From JBCCFX01 sp039029515 (GTDB taxonomy: Bacteria > Planctomycetota > Phycisphaerae > Phycisphaerales > SM1A02): a stretch of 27,933 nucleotides of DNA. A program made the position numbers and the translations under genes. The stretch covers positions 1 through 27,933 of the forward strand of contig JBCCFX010000024.1 of NCBI GenBank assembly GCA_039029515.1, written 5' to 3'. Shown in pieces: positions 1 to 7,586 of the stretch (positions within the stretch are counted from its first letter, which is position 1; every line of letters starts with the position of its first letter). The notes below the pieces were generated by a model. That model did not search any database. It was not told the DNA's origin and worked only from the letters and a program-made list of their open reading frames with translations.

Positions 1-156
1 ACCGGAAACGATCGCGGAAATCCCGATCGTCGCGAGCATCACGCCGAGAATCCAGAACAGCAGATTGTTCTGACTATTCATGGCCGCGACGGCAACGAGT
101 ACGGTTGCCGCGAGGAAGATCAGCCCCGGCCAGTGGAAGTGATACCGTCGCTTCAT
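1..156 (-). CDS. DUF58-like membrane protein, N-terminal part (cut by window edge)
   Basis: The minus strand reads 52 codons from an ATG at 156 to the window edge without a stop. The peptide begins with a basic MKRR, then a hydrophobic segment (about residues 10-26), the run NSQNNLLFWILG, and a second hydrophobic segment ending in SG. Two short N-terminal membrane helices separated by a small polar turn with N-NLL are typical of DUF58 proteins, which in other bacteria sit next to MoxR ATPases and VWA-domain proteins; that family context is outside this window. The catalytic or binding part is not visible. A purine-rich AGGGA lies just before the ATG. It is the last gene of a minus-strand run, 192 bases after scpB. 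The family call rests on only 52 residues. Confidence 0.5.
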   Translation of the reverse strand, partial: MKRRYHFHWPGLIFLAATVLVAVAAMNSQNNLLFWILGVMLATIGISAIVSG

Positions 157-348
157 AGGTCCCTGTCGTCGTCCTTGCAGGCCTGTGGCGTCACATACCT
201 GTTGCACGATTGTAGCCCGACAGCACGGCCGTCACGGGAAGTGATGGCATGAGCGTCATCGTGCTGCCTGCCTTACCGCAGCGATTGACGATGCATCGAC
301 GTTCAAACGGGGACGAATCGGATGCCGAGGTCCGTCGTCCTGACGAGA

Positions 349-1128
349 TTACCCGGCGGGAATCGTCTCGGGCTCAGCTTCAGTCGTGGTCACTGGCTTG
401 GTCTCGACCTCAGCCACCGCCGCATCCTCGGATGCGGGCGGGTTCTCGGTCGCCGATGTATCGTCGGCGGTGTTGTCCGTGGCCGCGTCGTCGGACGAAT
501 CGTCCGGCGTCGTCTCGGGTCGTGTTCGCACTGGCTTCCGACGTTCGAGTCCTTCGACGGTCGGCAGATCATCAAGATTGGCGATGCCGAAGACGTGCAG
601 GAATTCCTTCGTCGTGCCGTACAGCATCGGTCGACCGAGTTCCTCAGCGCGACCAACAATCTTGACGAGTCGACGTTCCATGAGACCGCGAAGCACTTCA
701 CCGCTGGCGACGCCGCGAATCGCTTCGATTTCCGCGCGCATGATCGGTTGCCGGTACGCGACGATGGAGAGCGTCTCCAGCGCGGCCTGACTGAGCTTGC
801 TACTTTGTCGAACCTGATGCAGTCGCGTGAGAAGCACGCCACATTCGGGCTGCGTGAGAATCTGCCAGCCGCCGGCGAGATGATCGATACGGAACGCACG
901 CCCGGTCTCCGCGTACGCCTGATTGAGCGCCGTGATGGCGTCCTTGATCGCGGCCTTCGCGCCTTTGGCGGGAATCGCGAGCAACTCCGCGAGTTTGGCT
1001 TCTGTCAACGGCTTGTCGGTGCCGATCAACAGCGCTTCGATGCGCATGGTGATGGGCAGATCGCCGCACGGCTGATCCACTTCCGGCGTGGCGTCGGCGG
1101 TCGGCTCGTGGTCTTCATGCTTGGTCAT
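349..1128 (-). CDS. scpB: Segregation and condensation protein B (ScpB)
   Basis: ScpB is the winged-helix partner of the kleisin ScpA in the bacterial Smc condensin complex, which organises and segregates the chromosome. The 259-aa product shows the two tandem winged-helix domains: the first around IEALLIGTDKPLTEAKLAELL and the second around LSQAALETLSIVAYRQPI, followed by the signature EIEAIRG and the LYGTTKEFLHVFGI segment. The last 75 or so residues after ERRKPVRTRPE are a disordered acidic Thr/Ala-rich tail of no recognised fold. The frame is open from a TTG at 1167, but the ATG at 1128 (MTKHEDHEP) is the better start because the extra 13 residues are not family-like. It ends in TAA. No scpA is adjacent; the upstream gene is atpC, which is not the usual partner. 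Confidence 0.93.
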   Translation of the reverse strand: MTKHEDHEPTADATPEVDQPCGDLPITMRIEALLIGTDKPLTEAKLAELLAIPAKGAKAAIKDAITALNQAYAETGRAFRIDHLAGGWQILTQPECGVLLTRLHQVRQSSKLSQAALETLSIVAYRQPIMRAEIEAIRGVASGEVLRGLMERRLVKIVGRAEELGRPMLYGTTKEFLHVFGIANLDDLPTVEGLERRKPVRTRPETTPDDSSDDAATDNTADDTSATENPPASEDAAVAEVETKPVTTTEAEPETIPAG

Positions 1129-1267
1129 GGTCACGTGGTCCCACGCGGGACGCAGTCGCGCTGACAACGGTCAGCTCCTGCGCTCGCTTTCTCACCCACA
1201 GTAACATCGGCAGTCGCGGTTCGTGCTCGCCACACATCGCAGCCGTCAGGTTGCGCGATGACGGCGA

Positions 1268-1678
1268 TCAGCGCTGGCCGGCGATTGCGGCGACCTGCTT
1301 CTTGGCCATCGCGACCTGCTGCGCGTGTACGACATCGTGAATGTCTTCGCCGGTCTTCCCCACACGGTTGTTCGCGGCGGTCAGTTCGGTGTTGGCCTCG
1401 TCGATGCTGAGTTCGTCGCTCGCGACCGCGGACTCGGTCAGAATGGTGAGCGTCGTGCCCTGCACCTGGGCGAAGCCGCCGGCGACGAGAAACCACTCGC
1501 GTCCGCCATCGGCTCGATCGAGTCGACAGGCGCCGACACCGAGTCGCGTCAGGAGCGGAGACTGGCCGCCGATCATGCCATGCTGGCCATCCCACGCGGG
1601 AAATGACGCATAGCTGAGTTCGCCGTCAAAGACAGCGTCGTCGGGGGTCACAATGGTGCATCGAAAGGTATTCGCCAC
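1268..1678 (-). CDS. atpC: F-type ATP synthase epsilon subunit
   Basis: The epsilon subunit is part of the central stalk of F1Fo ATP synthase, linking gamma to the c-ring and restraining ATP hydrolysis. The 136-aa product matches the family in length and layout: an N-terminal beta-sandwich beginning FRCTIVTPDDAVFDGE, the conserved AWDGQHGMIGGQSPLLTRLGVG stretch split over about residues 28-50, a VAGGFAQV strand, and a C-terminal two-helix hairpin rich in Ala. The start is GTG at 1678, preceded by GAGGAG with an 8-base gap, which is a good ribosome binding site. In most bacteria atpC directly follows atpD. Here neither neighbour is an ATP synthase gene, so the subunit is encoded away from the main atp operon, or the genome has a second locus. 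Confidence 0.93.
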   Translation of the reverse strand: MANTFRCTIVTPDDAVFDGELSYASFPAWDGQHGMIGGQSPLLTRLGVGACRLDRADGGREWFLVAGGFAQVQGTTLTILTESAVASDELSIDEANTELTAANNRVGKTGEDIHDVVHAQQVAMAKKQVAAIAGQR

Positions 1679-1740
1679 GGGGATCGCTCCTCACATCCGT
1701 CGATCAAGCGGAGCATGGTAGCGGGGATCCCCGGTGGTGT

Positions 1741-2187
1741 TCAACCAGTAGCTCGACGAGGCATGTTGGACCACCCATCCTGGTCGATCCGCTCCCGAGC
1801 CTCGCCTGCGATGTGCCGGAGTTCTGCGGGTGCATCCGGATCCTCAATCATGTCCTCAAGACGGCCGATGACGGAATCTGCGGACTGGCCGCTGATGCGA
1901 ACGCCGTGATAGGAAATCGCGGCGGCGATGGCGCCGAGGTAGAGGCGGGCGGCGAGCCGGCGATCGCCGGACGTTTCGCCGAGGACGCGCATGGTCTTGA
2001 ACGCATCTTTGGCGTCCATGAGTCGAGCCAGGGTGATGTCGCGGTCCGCGAGCAGCGCGACGGCGCCGGCATGCTGCGGATCAATCTCCTGAGCGAGCCA
2101 GTTGGCCGAGGCCATCGCGGGATCAGTTCCTGATTCCAGGGCCCAGCGCAGCGCATGGCTGAGATTGTTGGCGGTGTCACCATTCAT
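1741..2187 (-). CDS. Hypothetical helical protein coupled to the sigma-factor gene
   Basis: This 148-aa protein is not recognised. It looks all-helical and acidic, with no signal peptide or membrane segment, so it should be cytoplasmic. The middle (KDAFKTMRVLGETSGDRRLAARLYLGAIAAAISYHGVRI) could form a pair of amphipathic helices. Its ATG overlaps the TGA of the upstream sigma-factor gene in an ATGA, so the two are very probably translated together. It is followed 62 bases later by atpC. The tight coupling suggests a function tied to the sigma factor, for example a modulator, but nothing in the sequence proves this and it does not resemble a zinc-binding or membrane anti-sigma factor. Confidence 0.72.
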   Translation of the reverse strand: MNGDTANNLSHALRWALESGTDPAMASANWLAQEIDPQHAGAVALLADRDITLARLMDAKDAFKTMRVLGETSGDRRLAARLYLGAIAAAISYHGVRISGQSADSVIGRLEDMIEDPDAPAELRHIAGEARERIDQDGWSNMPRRATG

Positions 2188-2951
2188 AGCGGCGTCTCCA
2201 GATCACGCAGCAACGCATTGAGTTCATCTTCGATGAAGACCGGATCGGGAACGGTCCGGCCAACCTCATCGCGAAGTTCACGGGCGAACCTGCGCTTCAC
2301 GGTGATCATCATGTTCGACGCCTGCGACGCATCATCGAGATCCAAACGCTCGATGAGCGCGTCGTATGGAACCGGATCCTCGCCGTGCAGCATCGGGCGT
2401 ACAACGCGCGACTCGAAGACAATCCAATGTGATTCGAGCCCATCGCGTGTGCAATGGTCACGAACAGCATCAAGCACGCGTCGGACCAGTCCCACACTCC
2501 ATTGGGCGGCAAACGCAGCCTCGGGTGTGCGCGCGCTTCGAACCTCCATCTCGGCCAATGCGGCTTCACTGAATCGAACGGGTCGACGGCCTTCATCCGA
2601 TCGTCGCCGACGCGTGTCATACCGATGTCGTTCGCGGAGATAATTCTTGAGCGCCCGCAAGAGGAACGTTCGGAATCGACCGCGGGATTGATCCGCGCCT
2701 TCGAACAGGCGACGACGAATCATCACATCCACCACGAATCCCTGCGTGAGATCCGCGGCGTCATGCACATCGCGTCCGGATTTTCGTACGAATGCATACA
2801 CTGCCGGCCAATACCGTTCGATCAGGGCTGCACGCGCCCGCTCCGATTCCTCGGTGCCGGCGGCCACATCGCCAATGAGACTCCAATCCGTTTGCGAGGC
2901 TCCCGCAACCGGATCAAATGACATCTCATTGGCGTGCTTGTCGCGAGCCAT
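2184..2951 (-). CDS. ECF-like RNA polymerase sigma factor, planctomycete type
   Basis: The product (about 255 aa) carries a sigma-70 region 2-like domain: ARAALIERYWPAVYAFVRKSGRDVHDAADLTQGFVVDVM, then GRFRTFLLRALKNYLRERHRYDTRRRR. The DLTQGF and GRFRTFLL motifs are typical of an expanded ECF group in Planctomycetota. A region 4-like helical part follows (about residues 155-230), containing DALIERLDLDDASQASNMMITVKRRF, where the second helix resembles the promoter-recognition helix. It would direct RNA polymerase to a dedicated set of promoters. The frame stays open upstream to 3518, but that part has no sigma-like sequence. ATG at 2951 (MARDKHANEM) or 2924 (MSFDPV) are the likely starts; neither has a clear ribosome binding site. 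It is divergent from the SGNH-like gene and coupled to the next gene by ATGA. Confidence 0.82.
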   Translation of the reverse strand: MARDKHANEMSFDPVAGASQTDWSLIGDVAAGTEESERARAALIERYWPAVYAFVRKSGRDVHDAADLTQGFVVDVMIRRRLFEGADQSRGRFRTFLLRALKNYLRERHRYDTRRRRSDEGRRPVRFSEAALAEMEVRSARTPEAAFAAQWSVGLVRRVLDAVRDHCTRDGLESHWIVFESRVVRPMLHGEDPVPYDALIERLDLDDASQASNMMITVKRRFARELRDEVGRTVPDPVFIEDELNALLRDLETPL

Positions 2952-3135
2952 GCTCTGACACAATCCCACAAGTCCACCGCTGTCGCACACGTATCTATGG
3001 CGACCATCGCCACATCCTGCGCCCGACACGCGATTCCAGAGAAAAGGTATCGATGAACTACCCATAGTACGCGGCGGACGACGCCGGCCGATACCCTCAA
3101 TACGATGAAGTCCGATCGAGGATCGAGGCCGTGAT

Positions 3136-3933
3136 ATGAACGGAACCCGCACAACACCGGCTCCAACGCACGTGGCGCGGGCCGTGATCCTCGGTGCCAG
3201 CAACTGCTCGCGCGGCATCGCCACCGCGGTTGATACGGCTCGAACCGTCCTCGATGGCCCGATTGATCTGCATGTCGCGATCGGCCACGGACGCTCGTAC
3301 ATTGGCGCCAGCACCGTCGCGTTTCGGACGTTGCCCGGCATCGTCGAGAGTGATCTCTGGGCAACGCTCGCCTCCCCCGCCGAGCTGCCCACCGTGGCAT
3401 TGCTCACCGATGTGGGCACAGACATCATGTTCGGCGCTTCGGCCGAAGCGATCCTGCGCACCGTGGACACCTGCGTTGCTCGACTGCGCGCTGTGAACGC
3501 CACGGTCGTCATCACCAACCTGGCGACGGAACGGCTTTCGCAGGTAAATCGCAGGCAATTTCGAGCCGCGAAGACCGTGTTTTTTCCCTGTCACCCGACG
3601 ACGTTTGAACAAGCGCATGCGGCGATCGATGCCGTTGCCGAAGGTCTGCCGGACATTGCCCGTGCCCATGACGCCACGCTGATCGCGCCACAAGGCGCGT
3701 GGTTCGGGCTCGATCCGATTCACATCACCCGTCGTGCGATTCCCGTGGCATGGCGCACCATGCTCGGCCCGTGGAACCCCTTGTGTGAAGCACCGCCAGT
3801 TCGCACGTCTTTGGGTCGTTGGCTGACGGTCCGACCAGCCCGCGCCCACCGATGGTCGATCGCCGGCATCGCCCGGCAGACCGAGCAGCCGGCCCGGGCG
3901 CTTCGAGACGGTTCGACGATCAGCCTGTGGTGA
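3136..3933 (+). CDS. Putative SGNH/GDSL-fold hydrolase, cytoplasmic
   Basis: The 265-aa product starts with a beta strand running into GASN (Ser22, Asn23), matching block I of the SGNH hydrolase fold in position and form. A block III-like segment follows (LLTDVGTDIMFG), and near the C-terminus DPIHIT gives the Asp193-x-x-His196 pair expected for block V. SGNH enzymes are esterases, lipases or acyl-carbohydrate deacetylases. Block III has G-T-D where G-x-N-D is usual, so the oxyanion-hole Asn may be missing or replaced. There is no signal peptide, so the substrate is probably intracellular. The last 65 residues are basic and of no recognised type. It stands alone, divergent from the sigma-factor gene and 155 bases before ahcY. 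The fold call is moderately sure, the activity is not known. Confidence 0.62.
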   Translation: MNGTRTTPAPTHVARAVILGASNCSRGIATAVDTARTVLDGPIDLHVAIGHGRSYIGASTVAFRTLPGIVESDLWATLASPAELPTVALLTDVGTDIMFGASAEAILRTVDTCVARLRAVNATVVITNLATERLSQVNRRQFRAAKTVFFPCHPTTFEQAHAAIDAVAEGLPDIARAHDATLIAPQGAWFGLDPIHITRRAIPVAWRTMLGPWNPLCEAPPVRTSLGRWLTVRPARAHRWSIAGIARQTEQPARALRDGSTISLW

Positions 3934-3942
3934 GAAGCGAGG

Positions 3943-3971
3943 TTGACCGAACGGCCCATTCGGGATACTAT
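3943..3971 (+). promoter_or_regulatory. Sigma70-like promoter for ahcY
   Basis: TTGACC at 3943-3948 and TACTAT at 3966-3971 are separated by exactly 17 bases, a good match to the -35/-10 arrangement. The predicted transcript start is near 3978, giving a leader of about 110 bases before the ahcY GTG at 4089. Confidence 0.55.
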
Positions 3972-3977
3972 TGAACC

Positions 3978-4047
3978 GTTCATCCGGATGAATGGATGAA
4001 TGCTCCCCCGAATCGAGCCGATAGAGCCTTTCGCGGGGATGAACCGC
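3978..4047 (+). promoter_or_regulatory. Structured ahcY leader RNA with competing helices
   Basis: The predicted 5' end of the ahcY transcript contains the perfect palindrome TTCATCCGGATGAA (3979-3992). The same 5' segment, GTTCATCC (3978-3985), is also an 8-of-8 complement of GGATGAAC (4037-4044), so the local hairpin and the long-range helix exclude each other. Between them CCCCCGAA (from about 4005) can pair with TTCG-C-GGGG (about 4030-4038) around a 17-base loop with one bulge. ahcY is a known target of SAH-sensing riboswitches in other phyla; I could not match this leader to that consensus, so it is listed only as a candidate regulatory RNA. Confidence 0.4.
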
Positions 4048-4088
4048 ACTTCCACACCTTCTTCTGAGCCCCTCTAAGGAGCATCCTC

Positions 4089-4793
4089 GTGAGCACCGCC
4101 ACGGCATCCAACCTGATGTTCATGGATACCGGCCTGCCGCTCTTCGCGGACATGCCGTTCAAAGTCGCCGACCTGTCGCCGGAGACCGTGCGATTTGGTC
4201 GCAAGGAAATCGAAATCGCCGAGCATGAAATGCCGGGCCTGATGGCGCTGCGTGAAAAGTTCGGCAGCAAGAAGCCGCTCGCTGGCGCGAAGATCACCGG
4301 CTCGCTGCACATGACGATCCAGACCGCCGTGCTCATCGAGACGCTGGTCGATCTTGGTGCCGAAGTCCGCTGGGCAAGCTGCAACATCTTCTCGACGCAG
4401 GATCACGCCGCCGCCGCAGTCGCCGTCGGTCCGAACGGGACGCCGGAAAACCCGAAGGGTGTGCCGGTCTTTGCATGGAAGGGTGAAACGCTGCCTGAAT
4501 ACTGGTGGTGCACCTTCCAGGCCTTGAACTGGCCAGACGGCAATGGTCCCAACATCATTCTCGATGATGGTGGCGACGCGACGCTGCTCGTGCACAAGGG
4601 ATTCGAAGGCAACAACGGTGCGACCATCGATTCGCCGGACTCTACGGACAACGAAGAGTTCAAGTGCGTGCTTGAAATGGTGAACGCGCTGCAGCAGCAC
4701 AACCCGAAGTTCTGGATTCCTGTCGTTGAGCACATCAAGGGTGTCAGCGAAGAAACCACGACCGGCGTGAATCGCCTGTACCAGCGTACCTAA
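4089..4793 (+). CDS. ahcY: Adenosylhomocysteinase, N-terminal part; gene interrupted by in-frame TAA
   Basis: Adenosylhomocysteinase splits S-adenosylhomocysteine into adenosine and homocysteine, clearing the product inhibitor of methyltransferases. This 234-codon part holds the substrate-binding half: GSLHMTIQTAVLIETL, WASCNIFSTQDHAAAAV, the long-form insertion with WCTFQALNWPDG and NIILDDGGDATLLVHKG, and EETTTGVNRLYQRT. It then stops at TAA (4791-4793). Read through, the same frame continues as EGSLLSPAINVNDSVTKSKFDN and gives a 499-residue protein, the expected length for the long bacterial form. The start is GTG with AAGGAG 7 bases ahead. The stop falls where relatives have Lys, Ala or Glu, one base change from AAA or GAA. 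Alone, this part lacks the NAD site and should be inactive. Confidence 0.93.
   Translation: MSTATASNLMFMDTGLPLFADMPFKVADLSPETVRFGRKEIEIAEHEMPGLMALREKFGSKKPLAGAKITGSLHMTIQTAVLIETLVDLGAEVRWASCNIFSTQDHAAAAVAVGPNGTPENPKGVPVFAWKGETLPEYWWCTFQALNWPDGNGPNIILDDGGDATLLVHKGFEGNNGATIDSPDSTDNEEFKCVLEMVNALQQHNPKFWIPVVEHIKGVSEETTTGVNRLYQRT
4791..4793 (+). other. In-frame TAA inside ahcY
   Basis: The reading frame is unchanged on both sides of this codon, so it is a nonsense change and not a frameshift. The flanking codons are CGT ACC TAA GAA GGC. TAA is a normal terminator in this window (scpB at 349-351, rpsD at 17816-17818, the secreted protein at 24266-24268), so codon reassignment is not supported. A sequencing or consensus error, a recent mutation, or readthrough are the remaining options. 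Confidence 0.9.
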
Positions 4794-4835
4794 GAAGGCT
4801 CGCTGCTCTCCCCTGCGATCAACGTCAACGACTCC

Positions 4836-5588
<753 letters not shown>

Positions 5589-5650
5589 TCCCAACACGCA
5601 TCGTGATGAACGCAGCCATCACGCTGCCTATGACAACCTGCGATCTCTCG

Positions 5651-5686
5651 ACACGGACCCGCATCACGCGGGTCCGTGTTCGTTTC
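5651..5686 (+). terminator. Intrinsic terminator after ahcY
   Basis: ACACGGACCCGC (5651-5662) and GCGGGTCCGTGT (5668-5679) form a perfect 12-bp stem around the loop ATCAC, followed by a short T-containing tract. The stretch between here and the next start at 5850 shows no further gene or convincing site. Confidence 0.8.
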
Positions 5687-5849
5687 GGGGTTCGTTCGCC
5701 GAACATCCGCCCGCGTGGTGTGCATTGACTGTCACAACCGATACACCTTCACGGGATTGACCGAGTCTGCCCATCTTTTCATGCCATCATGCCCACTCGG
5801 TTTCCATGCTCTTCAGCGGACGGGACCTTTGCGGGACGGAGGATGGACG

Positions 5850-7307
5850 ATGATGCATCGACTGCACACAACTCTGGCCATGATCGGCGGCGCGGTCGTC
5901 TGCAGTGCCAGTGCATTCGCAGCGGACCGACACGTGCCATCGTCGTATCCGACGATTCAGGCGGCGATCAACGCGAGCAATGCCGGCGATCACGTCGTGA
6001 TCGCACCCGGCACTTACAACGAGGCGATTGTGCTCAACGGCAAGGCGATCACCGTTAGCGGTGCCGATGCCGAATCGACCATCATTGACGCCTACGGCCT
6101 GTATGCCAGCGGCATTCGCTGTGTGCACGGGGAAGGCTCGAACACCGTGATCGAAGACCTGACGGTCATCAACGGGCGCGGCACGTTTGAGAGCAATCGG
6201 CGTAAGGGTGGCGGCATGTTCAACAAGAACAGCAGCCCCACCGTGCGCGACTGCGTCTTTCGCGAGAACCGAATTCTCGCGTACGAATCCAACATCGATG
6301 GCAGCGGTGCCGGAATGTACAACGAACAGGCGAGCCCGACCGTCATCGGATGCCAATTCGAGAACAACGAACTGCTCGGCTGCTCCGGCTGGCTCAACGG
6401 CGGCGCGGGCATGTACAACGACAACGGCAGTCCGTACGTCGCCAAATGCACATTCATGAACAACGAAGGCAACAACGGCGGAGGCATGATGAACATCAAT
6501 GGTGCCTGGCCGACGGTGGTGAACTGCCGGTTCGATGGCAACGTCGTCACGTACAGTGGAGGCGGCATCAATTGCACCAATGGATCCGGCGCGACGATTG
6601 CCAACGCCGTGTTCTATGCGAATGAAGCATGGCACGGTGCCGGCGTGTATCTGCACAGCAGCACGGTCACCATGACCAGCAGCACGCTCAGCGCGAATGC
6701 ATCCGGTCGAATCGCCGGCGGTCTGTACGCGATCTCCAGCCCGGTCGCGGCGAACGTCACCAACTCGATCTTCTGGAATAACACCGCGGAACAGGAACCG
6801 AATGATGCCGAGATCGCCACATGGGCGAGCGGCGCGCCGGCACTGCTGGACTGTGTTGTGCAAGGTGGATGGGGTCAGTACGGCAACCACACGTTTGATC
6901 CGATGTTCATCGATGCTCTGTCCGGCAATCTCGAACTACAGGACAACTCGCCGGCGATCGATCGCGGTGAGACCGATGCTATGCCGACGGACCTCGCAGA
7001 CCTCGACAGTGATGGCAACACCTGGGAGATGATCCCCATGGATGCCGATGGCTCACCGCGACTCGCGGGCGATGCGCTTGATCTCGGTGCCCATGAACAC
7101 TGGCCGATCATCGAAGCATCCTGTACGGGCGATGTCACACCGCCCGGCGGCAACGGCATGGTGAATACGGATGATCTCGTCGCGGTCATCATCGCGTACG
7201 GTGCCTGTACGAACTGCGCCGAGGACATCGCCCCGGTCGGTGGCAACGGCAGCGTCAATGTCGATGACGTACTGACCACGATCAACGCGTTTGGCGCGTG
7301 CCCCTGA
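5850..7307 (+). CDS. Secreted right-handed beta-helix protein with dockerin-like C-terminus
   Basis: The 485-aa product has a signal peptide (MMHRLH, hydrophobic core about residues 9-22, cleavage near SAFA-A at 24-25). Next come HVPSSYPTIQAAINASNAGDHVVIAPGTY, split as a typical entry strand of a pectate-lyase-like right-handed beta-helix, and repeated coils of the form NGGGMYN-x-SPTV-x-C-x-F-x-x-N (about residues 70-330). A closing NSPAIDRGE and LDLGAHEHW segment resembles the choice-of-anchor Q region. Residues 425-485 carry two calcium-loop-like repeats (GGNGMVNTDDL and GGNGSVNVDDV), each followed by a Gly-Ala-Cys, as in the dockerin-like modules frequent in Phycisphaerae. It is probably exported and surface-bound or secreted, perhaps binding polysaccharide; no catalytic residues are evident. 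ATG-ATG at 5850 has GGAGGA just upstream. Confidence 0.85.
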   Translation: MMHRLHTTLAMIGGAVVCSASAFAADRHVPSSYPTIQAAINASNAGDHVVIAPGTYNEAIVLNGKAITVSGADAESTIIDAYGLYASGIRCVHGEGSNTVIEDLTVINGRGTFESNRRKGGGMFNKNSSPTVRDCVFRENRILAYESNIDGSGAGMYNEQASPTVIGCQFENNELLGCSGWLNGGAGMYNDNGSPYVAKCTFMNNEGNNGGGMMNINGAWPTVVNCRFDGNVVTYSGGGINCTNGSGATIANAVFYANEAWHGAGVYLHSSTVTMTSSTLSANASGRIAGGLYAISSPVAANVTNSIFWNNTAEQEPNDAEIATWASGAPALLDCVVQGGWGQYGNHTFDPMFIDALSGNLELQDNSPAIDRGETDAMPTDLADLDSDGNTWEMIPMDADGSPRLAGDALDLGAHEHWPIIEASCTGDVTPPGGNGMVNTDDLVAVIIAYGACTNCAEDIAPVGGNGSVNVDDVLTTINAFGACP

Positions 7308-7364
7308 CGCACGCCGTCAGTCTCTCCCGATTGCTCGTGGCACCTTCTCCTTCACGGACGTCAG

Positions 7365-7397
7365 CCCCCGGATCGCCCTTGACCGGCGTTCCGGGGG
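7365..7397 (+). other. Inverted repeat in the 279-base gap before the acidic lipoprotein
   Basis: CCCCCGGA (7365-7372) and TCCGGGGG (7390-7397) can form an 8-bp stem with a 17-base loop. No T-run follows, so it is not a clear intrinsic terminator for the upstream gene, though it could slow polymerase or protect the 3' end. The rest of the gap (7308-7586) holds no gene that I can support. Confidence 0.35.
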
Positions 7398-7586
7398 ATG
7401 AGGTTGCGCGGGGTTCGGTCTGTGCGGGTTATGCCGCCTGCGCCTGTTGCGCCAGTTTGACCGAGTGGGGTGGCGTGATTGTGAACTCTTCGCAAGGTCT
7501 CCCGCACTATCGATCGGAACACGCCGATGCAGATGTCTCGTGCGAGCGCCACAGCGGATTACAGGGCGCTGGACAAGGAGGAACGT

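Noticed and set aside
322..1164. 280-codon plus-strand frame opposite scpB
   Set aside because: Antisense shadow; the minus strand encodes an unmistakable ScpB.
3978..4088. Known SAH riboswitch
   Set aside because: I could not find the conserved core sequence; only the gene context fits, so it is kept as an unnamed structured leader.
4791..4793. Stop-codon reassignment or selenocysteine/pyrrolysine recoding
   Set aside because: The codon is TAA, not TGA or TAG, and TAA ends at least three other genes in this window.
7457..7485. Promoter for the acidic lipoprotein
   Set aside because: TTGACC is present at 7457-7462, but no acceptable -10 element lies 16-18 bases downstream.
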